This document shows, piece by piece, positions 56,110 to 64,000 of a stretch of DNA of 64,000 nt (position 1 is its first letter; each line of letters begins with the position of its first letter). The stretch spans positions 7,165,913 through 7,229,912 of the forward strand of contig OW203723.1 of assembly GCA_934045075.1 (NCBI GenBank), read 5' to 3'. Made by a program: the position numbers and the translations under genes. The DNA comes from Yponomeuta sedellus (taxonomy: Eukaryota; Arthropoda; Insecta; Lepidoptera; Yponomeutidae). The notes under the pieces were generated by a model. The model did not search any database. It saw nothing but the letters and a program-made list of their open reading frames with translations, and was not told where the DNA came from.

Positions 56110-57785
56110 AGAGTTTGCTACTACAAATTCATAACTTAGAAAACAAAGTCATTGGATACTTGCCGAGAACCGACAACGATCAGCATTCTACCGATGCACT
56201 ACGATTTGTAGAATGCTTATCGTCCCATACACCTCTAAAGCTGGGTTTTTAGGTATCCGTTTATATTCTAAACTGTTCTATTTATATCCTAATCTTCATG
56301 CGCAGATCTGTTTAGTTAGGTCCACGTCATAGGGTCGCTCGTGTGTACAATTCCGACAAACATCGGTGCCGGTCGGCAGCCTGGCGTTTGGAAACATTAA
56401 ATTTACCGTTCCTTTGTGTCCGCGCACAAAGGACCAGGCGCTCCTAAAGCGGATTCAGTCGGCTTTTTGGCACGCGATAATGTTGAATTTGGGTCGATGG
56501 TCACGGTCTTTATTTGAACTTTGATGTCGAGACAAAAAAGAAAAAAACAATACTTACGAACAAGCCGCTGCTTCGTGGCCGAGGGCGAGTGGTAGCTTAA
56601 GCTTGTGCTCTTTCTAGTAGTCCATCGTTGTTGTGTAATATTAAAAAGGTCTCTAAAAGCTTTCTTGCATTAAGAAAACAAAATTTCCTTTTTCTGCTTA
56701 GCGACCAACGAAAACCTTAGTTTATTTGATAAGATTACAGATCTTAGTGTTCAGCGAATCGGGTAAACATGGAGTCGTGTTTAGTGTAAACTTTTTAAAT
56801 TGAATCGGAGTGCCCGACCCAGATGAAAGTTGCTCGACGTTTTTACTTACATAATAAATGAGCTCAAGAAGACCGCTCTCGCCTATCGCCGGCGAACTTA
56901 CTTAACTTCAAGTCTCTCAATTATGTGTGGATTTTTCAATACCATTTAGGATAATGCGGCCCATAAAGCAACAAAGTTGGAGCGTCCTCGCAGACACTCA
57001 AAGTCAATCTTAAGTTTGCGAGGAATTCGTCGCTCCGCTCTAAAAACTCGTGGAAACTTTTCAGTTAGTGTTGTTCAGCGAGTGTTGGCGTCAGCGCGTG
57101 CTCTCACATTTTTTACAGGGTCTCATTAAATGTTAAAAGCACTTGGTCAGCCAAGGCCGCCCCCTCGGTTCCCAGCTCGCCTCTAAGTAGCGTGGATGGA
57201 GCATTTAATCCGGACGCCTCAGGCCAAAGGAGATTACACTGAGCTACTTTTTGAAAAGTTACAAGCAGCGCCGTGTCGCCTCGCTTTAAAATTGGAATCT
57301 GATTGGAGTTGTACCAGATGCTCTACATTAGCTACTGAATAGAAAATAGGGAATGAAATGGATTCTTTCATTGTGAATTCTCTTTTCACTGAGCCTTTTT
57401 TTACTGATTTTGGATTTCGTATAAACTTTTGATTCTGGATCTCGCATAGACTTTTCACTCCGTTTCGGCTGACAGTTTGTGCGTTCTATTTATTTTTCCT
57501 AGTCTCTTTAGCCGTCTCGACTAAAGAAAGTCCGTTGTAAGATAAAATCCAGGCTAAAATTTGCCGGTAGGAATTATGCAGCAACTTGAAAGTCTTTGTT
57601 CTCATAAATCTCTCTGCTGAATAATGAGCAGAGTGGAAAGAAAGCAGCCGGCTAAGTTGCTTTTCACGGGGATTGCCTTTCGCGGGCGAGGATGGACATT
57701 TGTCTACGCCACCGAGCGCAAAGAGCGACTATTCAGACAGTCATCACCCGCTATAGTTCAGAGACTATTCACCATTGCGTCCTGC
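56110..57785. other. Repeat-poor intergenic stretch
   Basis: Mostly single-copy-looking, GC-richer than average at 56330-56460 and 57000-57200. The minus-strand frame 57234-57458 has no motif. No exon that I can defend. Confidence 0.4.
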
Positions 57786-57787
57786 TA

Positions 57788-58155
57788 AACCCACTGGGGC
57801 TCGTGGCCTAGCTGAACCGAGTGATTGGAATCAATCACTTCAGTTAAGTAACAACAGGCCCGGTCAGGTGCAGGATGGGTGACCATCCCGTGACTACCGC
57901 TAGTGGCATTTTTTACGAGCACTTCCGTGCTTCGCAAGGCACGTTAAGCCGTTGGTGCCGGCTGTCATGTAAAGGCAGTCATTAAGCCATGTCAGAGGCC
58001 TTATGGGCGGCTTGATAACTTGACAGTAAGGCTCGCCACGGTCTTACAATCTTCCACCAAACCGGACTTGACTGTCGTGGTGGAGTGTGGCCTAACCTTC
58101 CTGCGATGCAGGAAGAGACACGTGTCGCAGCTGCAGGGACATACAAGGGTTGATA
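57788..58155 (+). mobile_element. 5S-rRNA-headed SINE, full length, subfamily 2
   Basis: Head 'gattggaatcaatcacttca', 'gttaagtaacaacaggcccg', exact C box ggatgggtgacc at 57873-57884, then 'atcccgtgactaccgctagt'. Body 'gcttcgcaaggcacgttaag', 'ggccttatgggcggcttgat'. Tail 'cctgcgatgcaggaagagac' and 'catacaagggttgatatcg'. Best reference copy of subfamily 2 in the window. Confidence 0.82.
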
Positions 58156-58159
58156 TCGA

Positions 58160-58560
58160 AACCCATTGGCGTATTTAGGGTAATTTAGCAGAGTTTAACT
58201 CCTAAAATTGCTGGAGTATAAATTATACACTGCATCGCAATGAAAGTACGCATTAACTTGAGATCCTAGGATGGGATTATACAGTTCTGTGATGGTCGCG
58301 GCCCACCCCGCTCCTCTGGCATTACCAATTATTAATTATTAAACCTTTTTTTATTCCAAAACTCATAATATTTACATGGCAAATGTTGTTAGGTTTGTAA
58401 ATAGGTTTGCTTATTCTAAGTTGGGTTAGTTTTGTTAATGTTTCCAGAGTTTTGGATCCCTCTTTGGCTGAAGGCCTCCTCAATCCTCATCCAGGCTTCT
58501 CTGCAGCAACTACTAATACTCTTCCGTATTCTTGATGATTCGCGATACTCATACATAGTT
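58160..58560. other. Intergenic, no recognised feature
   Basis: AT-rich; nothing supported. Confidence 0.4.
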
Positions 58561-58561
58561 A

Positions 58562-58680
58562 TATATTAAACGGGTTTTATCGCGATAATTTATTAGGTAA
58601 AACGTAATTACCTTAATTCCCGACGTTTCGGCAGCGTTGCAGTTGCCATGGTCACGGGTAGACTGAAGTTGCGAGTACAG
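58562..58680 (+). mobile_element. Penelope-like terminus
   Basis: 'attaaacgggttttatcgcg', 'tttattaggtaaaacgtaat', 'cgacgtttcggcagcgttgc', 'agttgccatggtcacgggta'. Inverse orientation of the block at 61365-61495. Confidence 0.55.
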
Positions 58681-58738
58681 ACAATTACACTCTTTCTCTG
58701 AGAGAAGACGGGTTGCCTACAGTGGGACGTAAATGACT
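58681..58738 (+). mobile_element. 'cagtgggacg' SINE, tail only
   Basis: 'actctttctctgagagaaga' then 'tgcctacagtgggacgtaaa'. Confidence 0.6.
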
Positions 58739-58774
58739 TCATAAATAAATATCAACGGTTTGTTTACACCCATT

Positions 58775-58998
58775 GACGACCTCTGTGGCGTAGCGGTAAC
58801 GCGTCTGCCTACCATGCAAGAGGTTCCGGGTTCGAATCCCGGCTGGGGACATAAAAAAAAAAGCCCAGGTCTTGGATGTTTACATGTTAGTGATTTCGTT
58901 GTTTCTGGCTCCCACGACACAGGGTATCCTAGTGTGGGGTCAGAAGCAATGTATGTGCCTGTATGTAAAATGTTAATGTTATGTTATGTTATGACAAG
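58775..58998 (+). mobile_element. Gly-tRNA-like SINE, full length
   Basis: Head 'gacctctgtggcgtagcggt', 'aacgcgtctgcctaccatgc', B box 'gggttcgaatcccggc'. Linker 'gacataaaaaaaaaa'; body 'ccaggtcttggatgtttaca', 'gtgtggggtcagaagcaatg'. Tail of TTATG units (58976-58995). Both promoter boxes look intact, so this is the most likely active copy of the group. Confidence 0.85.
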
Positions 58999-59103
58999 TG
59001 TATCTGATACAGAATATATATCGTGTTGCAGGATAGTTTAGCACTACCAAAGTAAAGATCGAAAATATCGACGGTTTCTAATACTATGTAACCCAACTGT
59101 TGT

Positions 59104-59154
59104 AATTGTTGTAATAAATCTATGAATACAATTCATAGATTTATTACAACAATT
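59104..59154. repeat. Perfect hairpin, 24-bp arms, 3-base loop
   Basis: 'attgttgtaataaatctatg' (59105-59124) and its exact inverse, around 'aca'. Arms are 59104-59127 and 59131-59154. Confidence 0.9.
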
Positions 59155-59264
59155 AGATTTTCACTGCGTAACTGATTCCTATTTGTTAATCTGTAGGTTA
59201 GTCGGCTATACAATCTACATCGATCTGTCATTACAACACTGAATCTACAACAATGAATTAGAGT

Positions 59265-59395
59265 TCTATGAAAATTTGAAAGAAAGAAGAAGAAGAAAGA
59301 TATATTTAATTGTACTGTATCTTTGTAGTTATGTTTTGTTTGTTTTTTCCTGGTGTACAATAAAGAATATTCTTATCTTATCTTATTTATTTGAC
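59265..59395 (+). mobile_element. Retroposon 3' end with (TTATC)n tail
   Basis: 'ttaattgtactgtatctttg', 'ttttcctggtgtacaataaa', 'gaatattcttatcttatctt'. Same end and tail unit as the LINE at 60868-61320. Confidence 0.65.
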
Positions 59396-59399
59396 AACA

Positions 59400-60865
59400 C
59401 AATAATCAAAAACCTAAAATCACACAACAAAATACAAGACAAAAGAAAACACAATATTGTCCGAAATGCGGGTTACGGCAAAAAATATAAGTAAAACAAA
59501 CAATAAAAAGTCATTTCACGAAACAGAAAAAAACACTACCTCATCATAATAAATTTGTTTGCACCGATGAGTGTTTTACCTTACCTCTCTATAAGGCGCT
59601 GTGGATTATTATAAACTCGATCTAATTCGTCTTTCCCCGTTTTATAAGCAGGCATTAATATTTGTAAACCAAATTACCGCTAAACTCAATTTTCTCAGCG
59701 ACGTAAATAACATGCAAATGTGGTCCAAATATTTTGTCATTACTCGCACCTACTTGGAATAAATCACAATCAATCACGTGTGACAGAACAGATAATTGGA
59801 TAGAGTCGCTGAGGTACCTCAGCGTGGAACCTTTTATTGGGAGAAAGAAGTTTTCACCAAGGTCATTACAGATCCAATATGTGTTTGCCTTCTCAGTGAA
59901 CCTTAACTGTAACATGCTAATGTATTGCCTAATAACCTAAGTGAGTTGGCGAAAGGAGATGATTGATAGAATCGAGTTAGGTGATGACTTTACTTCCTCC
60001 AGCTTGCGCGTTTTTGTGGCACCGAACTTTGCCGAAAGCAATCGCGGGCAGCAATTAGTCGCGCGTTAAATCCGATTACTTTAGAGAAATGCAACTTCCA
60101 TCAGTTCGTTTAGCGGACAGTCTAAAACCCAGGAAAGGGGGAATTGCTCCAGATTCTCTTTAACTTCGTTATCGCAAAGAGAAGTCGGTTACAATTGGTC
60201 CAAAAAAACAATAAAGCCATGTGTTTTTGCTGTAAAGACATGATTGGCTTTTGTCCGTCAGCAAACCTAGACAATTTTTATTTGTCGAAGCAAAAAATAG
60301 CGTGAATAATCAACGATAGTAGGACAAGTAATCGGAGGTTGGCACACATAATTTTTCGTCGCGCAGAGAATTAGGGCAAGGGTGGTGGTCGAACAATAGT
60401 TGGCCGCCCGCCAGCGCCCTGGCTCCAGACCCGGCGACAAATCTACTGGAAACAGAAATCTACCCGTATCTACCCAAAGAAACCCCGCCCTGCACTGGCC
60501 CCTATACACTCATACAGCTATAAACATTCAGCTTCAATTATCCAGCTGCCAACCCCATAAATAACTCAACGATAGTTATCGTACCCCATGAACAGAGTCA
60601 GACCCCATGAACAGAGTCGCCTGTTTTGTTAGATTAGGTACGCATTTACGTTGAGAAAAAAAAATTATTAATAAATTACCGTTGTCATGATAACGGCAAA
60701 TGAAACAATACGGGATATAACACCAATAACAAAGTCAAAGTCAAAAATTTTATTCACTATAGAAAAAAATATTTACTTAATGAACGTCAAAGTTGTTAGT
60801 TTCACAATTAGTAGATTATGTAGAGAAGAAACTTACAAAGAAACTCCATTCAAACCAGGTATTAA
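59400..60865. other. Intergenic, no supported gene
   Basis: Overlapping frames at 59655-59940 (both strands) and 60267-60509 lack motifs. Repetition of 'ccatgaacagagtc' at 60587 and 60606 is a 19-bp tandem duplication. Confidence 0.4.
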
Positions 60866-60867
60866 GA

Positions 60868-61320
60868 TAAGATAAGAATATTCTTTATTGTACACACCAG
60901 ATAATAATTACAGAGACAACAGTTACAAAAGAAGAGGTACAATTGGCGGCCTTATTACTGATAGCAATTTCTTCCAGGCAACCTTAAATCGGAAAGATTG
61001 CAGAAGGACAAATTGAGACTTTATTAACTTAATTAAAAGAGGTTTTAACTAAAATTTACATTACACTAGACACAATCATCCCCGTTAACATAATTTCAAT
61101 ACCAGACATCTTTTCCTTCCAAATAATCCTTAATGTTACAATAGGTTTTTTTGCACAGAGTATCCTTAACAAATTCTTTAAACCGCGTCGGTGTTAAGTC
61201 TGATATATCTTGAGGAATCTGAGGAACAGTATGAGGAATATGTAGGTATCCAGGCAGTTTAATGAGAAAGTATGTATATTCGCAAAAGTCTACCACAAAA
61301 AAGTAACTAAAAATAGAAGA
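60868..61320 (-). mobile_element. LINE 3' end: coding C-terminus, 3' UTR and (TTATC)n tail
   Basis: The minus-strand frame 61296-61096 ends a LINE polyprotein: LPGYLHIPHTVPQIPQDI, then TPTRFKEFVKDTLCKKTY and NIKDYLEGKDVW, stop. The closing '..FK..VK..L..K.YY...DYL' pattern is what I know from lepidopteran LINE C-termini. A 3' UTR follows with 'aaggttgcctggaagaaatt', 'cagtaataaggccgccaatt', 'ggtgtgtacaataaagaata', and TTATC units to 60868. This copy ties the many 'ttgcctggaagaaat' ends of the window to a coding LINE. Confidence 0.75.
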
Positions 61321-61364
61321 AAATACTTCTTAAATTAGAAGTGACTACCCACCATAATTGACTG

Positions 61365-61495
61365 TACACGCCACTTCAGTCTACCCGAGACCACGGCAAC
61401 TGTTACGCTGCCGAAACGTCGGGAAATAAGGTAATTACATTGTACCTAATAAATAATCGCGATTAAACGCGTTTTATACATAACTATAAAATACT
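61365..61495 (-). mobile_element. Penelope-like terminus
   Basis: The plus-strand text runs 'gaccacggcaactgttacgc', 'tgccgaaacgtcgggaaata', 'tacctaataaataatcgcga', 'ttaaacgcgttttatacata'. It is the longest PLE terminus here and defines the order of blocks used to interpret 15020 and 25308. Strand is set relative to the 58562 copy. Confidence 0.55.
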
Positions 61496-61754
61496 TCTTG
61501 CCAGAAATTTTAAGTAATCTATTACAGTTGTTCCTATGAAGTGGGACAGACCTAGCCCAGATTGTAATTTAAAATGTAAATCCGACGAGGACCGCCTGAA
61601 GCGCGTCTGTTCATGCAAATCTGACGCTGGGCGACGTGCGAGATTCGGTAAAAAAAATCTACCTTTTTAAATTATTGATCTACCAACTGCGATATATTTT
61701 TTGTGCGTGCCTTAGGCGGCGACATACTCAATGGAGATTTTAGTTTGGAGAGTA

Positions 61755-61910
61755 TTTTTTACATACATAACCTCACGCTTGTATCCCAAGAGGGGTAGGC
61801 AGAGACCAGGGCCTACGACTTGCCATGATCCCGACAGATCACCTTCGCTTCATCAACGTTCATAAGTCGTTGCATGCACGCACGCCGGTTCAGAGTCATT
61901 TTTGTTTCTT
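61755..61910 (+). repeat. 'aacctcacgcctg' repeat
   Basis: 'cataacctcacgcttgtatc', 'gaggggtaggcagagaccag', 'gatcaccttcgcttcatcaa', 'aagtcgttgcatgcacgc'. Confidence 0.6.
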
Positions 61911-62188
61911 CTAATTTTGAAAGTATTTTACTGGATACCTGTTTAGACTACTTAGACCAGAGAAAGAAAGTCCTTGGCCTTGGCTTAGACAGATAGATGA
62001 GTACCTATGTATAAAAAAAATCAACGGTTCACCTTCAAGTAAGTATATTCGCCCGCCTAAATGTCATTTCAGAAATCATTTATGTTTTTACCGACATTGG
62101 TGAAGAGCTGACAATACACTAGTTTGTTTTTTTAAGTAAATTCCAAATTTGATTCATTTTACTGGCTTAGATCAGAAAAATTAATTCA

Positions 62189-62370
62189 TCTAGTATATAA
62201 AAATGAATCGCTGAATGTGCTGGTAAGCGAAAATCTCGAGAGTAGCTGAACCGATTTTGCTAATCCTTTTTTTAGAATATTCCTTGAAGTACGAGGATGA
62301 TTCTTACGGAGAGATTTTTTTTTTTAATGAATCGACTGTTAGGCGGTACGAAGTTCGCTGGGCCAGCTAG
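62189..62370 (+). mobile_element. Non-autonomous Helitron, complete, 182 bp
   Basis: 5' TC at 62189 preceded by A; 'tagtatataaaaatgaatcg', 'gagagtagctgaaccgattt', 'gaggatgattcttacggaga'; 3' end 'cgaagttcgctgggccagct' then AG, CTAG at 62367-62370, followed by T. Both termini and the A|T target are intact. Reference copy for the tandem pair at 8165-8438. Confidence 0.8.
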
Positions 62371-62699
62371 TTATTTATACAAAGAAGTTGTTAGTTTAAC
62401 TTACATATTAAAACATTTATTTTTTTAAATAATGTATATTTGTTCACCTCGAAGTAGGTAAATTCTTCTGCCTAACAGTGATTACGGAATTCGGGAACTT
62501 TTTCACCTTCGTTAAATTTAGATCAACTTAACATCGTAATCAGTTTTTTAATGACCTAATTAATAATAAACGACCGTCGCCGCATCCATGAACTGGGGCT
62601 AATTGCGAATATAAGCTAGCCGCGAGTAAAATCTGAAGCTGGTTGATACACGGCACCAATGGATCTCGTACCCAACCTCGAATGAGAATAGCACGAGGC

Positions 62700-62960
62700 T
62701 CAATACTTCGATAAACGTTTTGTCGGTGGATCATTACCTCGAAAGATCAGCACCACGAAGGGTTTCTACCTCGACGATTCTTTGCAACGACGGTACACTC
62801 ATCAATTTAAATTTCCAGTGGTTTTGATGATCTTGCGAGGCAACAACCCATCGATGAAGTATACTGTCGAGGTTAAGACCCGTCGAGGTAGACATCCTTC
62901 GAGGTGCTGATCTTTCGAGTTAACGACCCACCGACAAAACGTACTATCGAGGTATCATGC
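62700..62960. repeat. Fold-back element rich in 'tcgaggt' motifs
   Basis: 62708-62780 ('ttcgataaacgttttgtcgg', 'cctcgaaagatcagcaccac', 'tctacctcgac') is the diverged inverse of 62883-62955 ('gtcgaggtagacatccttcg', 'aggtgctgatctttcgagtt', 'ccgacaaaacgtactatcga'). Between them 'gtcgaggt' recurs. Arms about 75-85 bp at roughly 80% identity by eye. A MITE or fold-back transposon is likely; no other copy here. Confidence 0.6.
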
Positions 62961-62964
62961 ACCG

Positions 62965-63425
62965 AGCTATGAGTACGAGACCAAGTACCTAGTTTTGAAT
63001 ACCCATTCAAAAATAGCTTCCTTACTCCCAGTTTTCCATTCCAAAGTTGTGTACTAGGTTAAACTAGGTTCAGTGATTCAATAAAGTGGGTTTACTGCTC
63101 CTTCCTCAAGCGGTTCGAGCCGTAACAAAAACAAACTCGCAGCACTATTTGTTGTACGACTGTTTGTACTTCCACTTGGCAAGACTTTACGTCGTGTCCA
63201 CTCTAAGTGCTATACTGCTATCCCAAAGGAAACAGACAAGGAGAATTGTTCTTAAGTTCAATGTAGAGTCGGGTGCGAAAGTTAGGTGGCTATATTGGCG
63301 CTCCTATTGCCAAAATGAAACATGTTAAGATGAGATTATATTTCAATCATGATTTTGTTAAATTAACCTACCTTTAAATATATATATAATTATATATGTA
63401 TTGTTTTCTTACTTAATTTAGCTGT
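62965..63425. other. Intergenic, no supported gene
   Basis: The 80-codon plus-strand frame at 63086-63328 has no recognisable domain and no splice context that I can defend. Confidence 0.4.
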
Positions 63426-63429
63426 AAGA

Positions 63430-63505
63430 TTTTTTTCTTACCGTGCATGGCACGATTTTTTTGGCAATAAACCTTTTTATTCTTCTTTATTCTTATTCTT
63501 TATGT
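63430..63505 (+). mobile_element. Retroposon 3' end with (TTCTTAT)-like tail
   Basis: 'cttaccgtgcatggcacgat' hairpin-like text, 'ttttggcaataaaccttttt', then 'attcttctttattcttattc'. AATAAA followed by a short tandem tail. Confidence 0.55.
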
Positions 63506-63562
63506 AGTGCTATAGGTGCACTCTACAATATTTGTATACAGATGCTATTGTCTGCCTGTCAT

Positions 63563-63611
63563 ACCTATCTCAAAAGAAGTTCATATTTGAATGAACTTCT
63601 GTTGAGATAGG
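63563..63611. repeat. Hairpin, ~22-bp arms
   Basis: 'acctatctcaaaagaagttc' pairs with 'gaacttctgttgagataggt' (one mismatch) around 'atatttgaat'. Confidence 0.75.
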
Positions 63612-63619
63612 TCATTAGT

Positions 63620-63900
63620 TTTTTTTTTTATTCTTTATTGCCCTGATTATATGAGTAAATGTACAAGGGCGTGCTTAATGCAAGAAGCAATCTCTTACAG
63701 CAAAACTTTGGTGTTGAAGAGACTGGCAAGGGTAGTGCAGGAAACGAAAGTGGAATACAATAATAAACGTACATAAGCATAGGGAGATACATTAACTTAG
63801 ACCTACAGGGGCAAGGGGGGGTCTAAATAATAAAAAATATGATAAACCTACACAAACAATATAAATATAAATAAATAAATATAATAATTATACGTAAATA
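63620..63900 (-). mobile_element. LINE 3' end, diverged
   Basis: On the minus strand: 'caaagttttgctgtaagaga', 'ttgcttcttgcattaagcac', 'gcccttgtacatttactcat', 'agggcaataaagaata'. Same plan as 20245-20620 but a different subfamily. Confidence 0.5.
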
Positions 63901-63934
63901 CACATTGAAGATAATAACTAATCACGATTACTTC

Positions 63935-64000
63935 TTCTTCTTCAGGCTATATTATGTAGTCCACTGCTGGACATAGCCCTCCCACGATTACTTACATCGT
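63935..64000 (+). repeat. 'ccactgctggacatagccc' block at window edge
   Basis: 'cttcttcttcaggctatatt', 'atgtagtccactgctggaca', 'tagccctccc'. Nearly identical to 51105-51190 read in reverse; runs off the window. Confidence 0.6.

Noticed and set aside
61096..61296. Host gene of 66 residues
   Set aside because: The conserved-looking C-terminus is followed by the typical LINE 3' UTR and TTATC tail, so it is a LINE remnant, not a host gene.

Overview
The window reads as nuclear DNA of a lepidopteran insect (moth or butterfly): AT-rich, gene-poor and packed with repeat types known from Lepidoptera. These include tRNA-headed SINEs with a 'cagtgggacg...tatagg' tail, LINE 3' ends with short-tandem-repeat tails, Helitrons ending CTAG|T, Penelope-like (PLE) termini with a 'gccgaaacgt' motif, a decayed mariner, and a short non-autonomous LTR retrotransposon. 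There are no operons, ribosome binding sites or other prokaryotic features. Almost every long open frame is a by-product of a repeat.

Layout. 0-3 kb: a 5S-rRNA-headed SINE, then a 66-codon open frame on the minus strand (515-715) behind a good splice acceptor, the best complete small gene candidate; then relics and a (TTCA/TTCG)n microsatellite. 3-14 kb: AT-rich spacer with scattered SINEs, two Helitrons joined head to tail (8165-8438) and a nested-hairpin element (10251-10437). 14.6-17.7 kb: a (CATA)n array, then a complete LTR element with a 4-bp target duplication; its 5' LTR is split by a PLE-derived insertion that is a perfect 85-bp-armed palindrome. 18-26 kb: MITEs, 5S-SINEs and a composite repeat carrying a tRNA-like module, once as a facing inverted pair. 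27.0-28.3 kb: a dead mariner with TA target sites. 28-38.6 kb: LINE fragments, a 385-bp MITE, an inverted pair of 5S-SINEs and a complete minus-strand Helitron. 38.8-42.6 kb: the most repeat-poor segment, with a short CpG-rich block (39120-39355) and a plausible first coding exon with a splice donor (41175-41256). 44.6-54.3 kb: a huge imperfect palindrome centred near 50911, with an uninterrupted ~4.85-kb (CAGA)n array on the left, ~1.3-kb near-identical inverted arms of LINE and SINE fragments, and (TGTC)434-(CGTC)39-(TATC)4 on the right. 54-64 kb: more Helitrons, SINEs, PLE and LINE ends, including a LINE 3' end with part of its coding C-terminus (60868-61320), and a fold-back element (62700-62960).

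How it fits together: this is mostly a record of retroposition. At least four groups of non-autonomous elements (5S-SINE, Gly-like tRNA SINE, composite tRNA repeat, 'cagtgggacg' SINE) coexist with LINE 3' ends whose tails are microsatellites of different units. The large tetranucleotide arrays of the palindrome begin exactly at such a LINE tail, which suggests they grew from retroposon tails. Only two loci look like host protein-coding sequence (515-715 and 41175-41256), and neither can be named. Family names rest on motif recognition and comparison of copies within the window; no database search was run.
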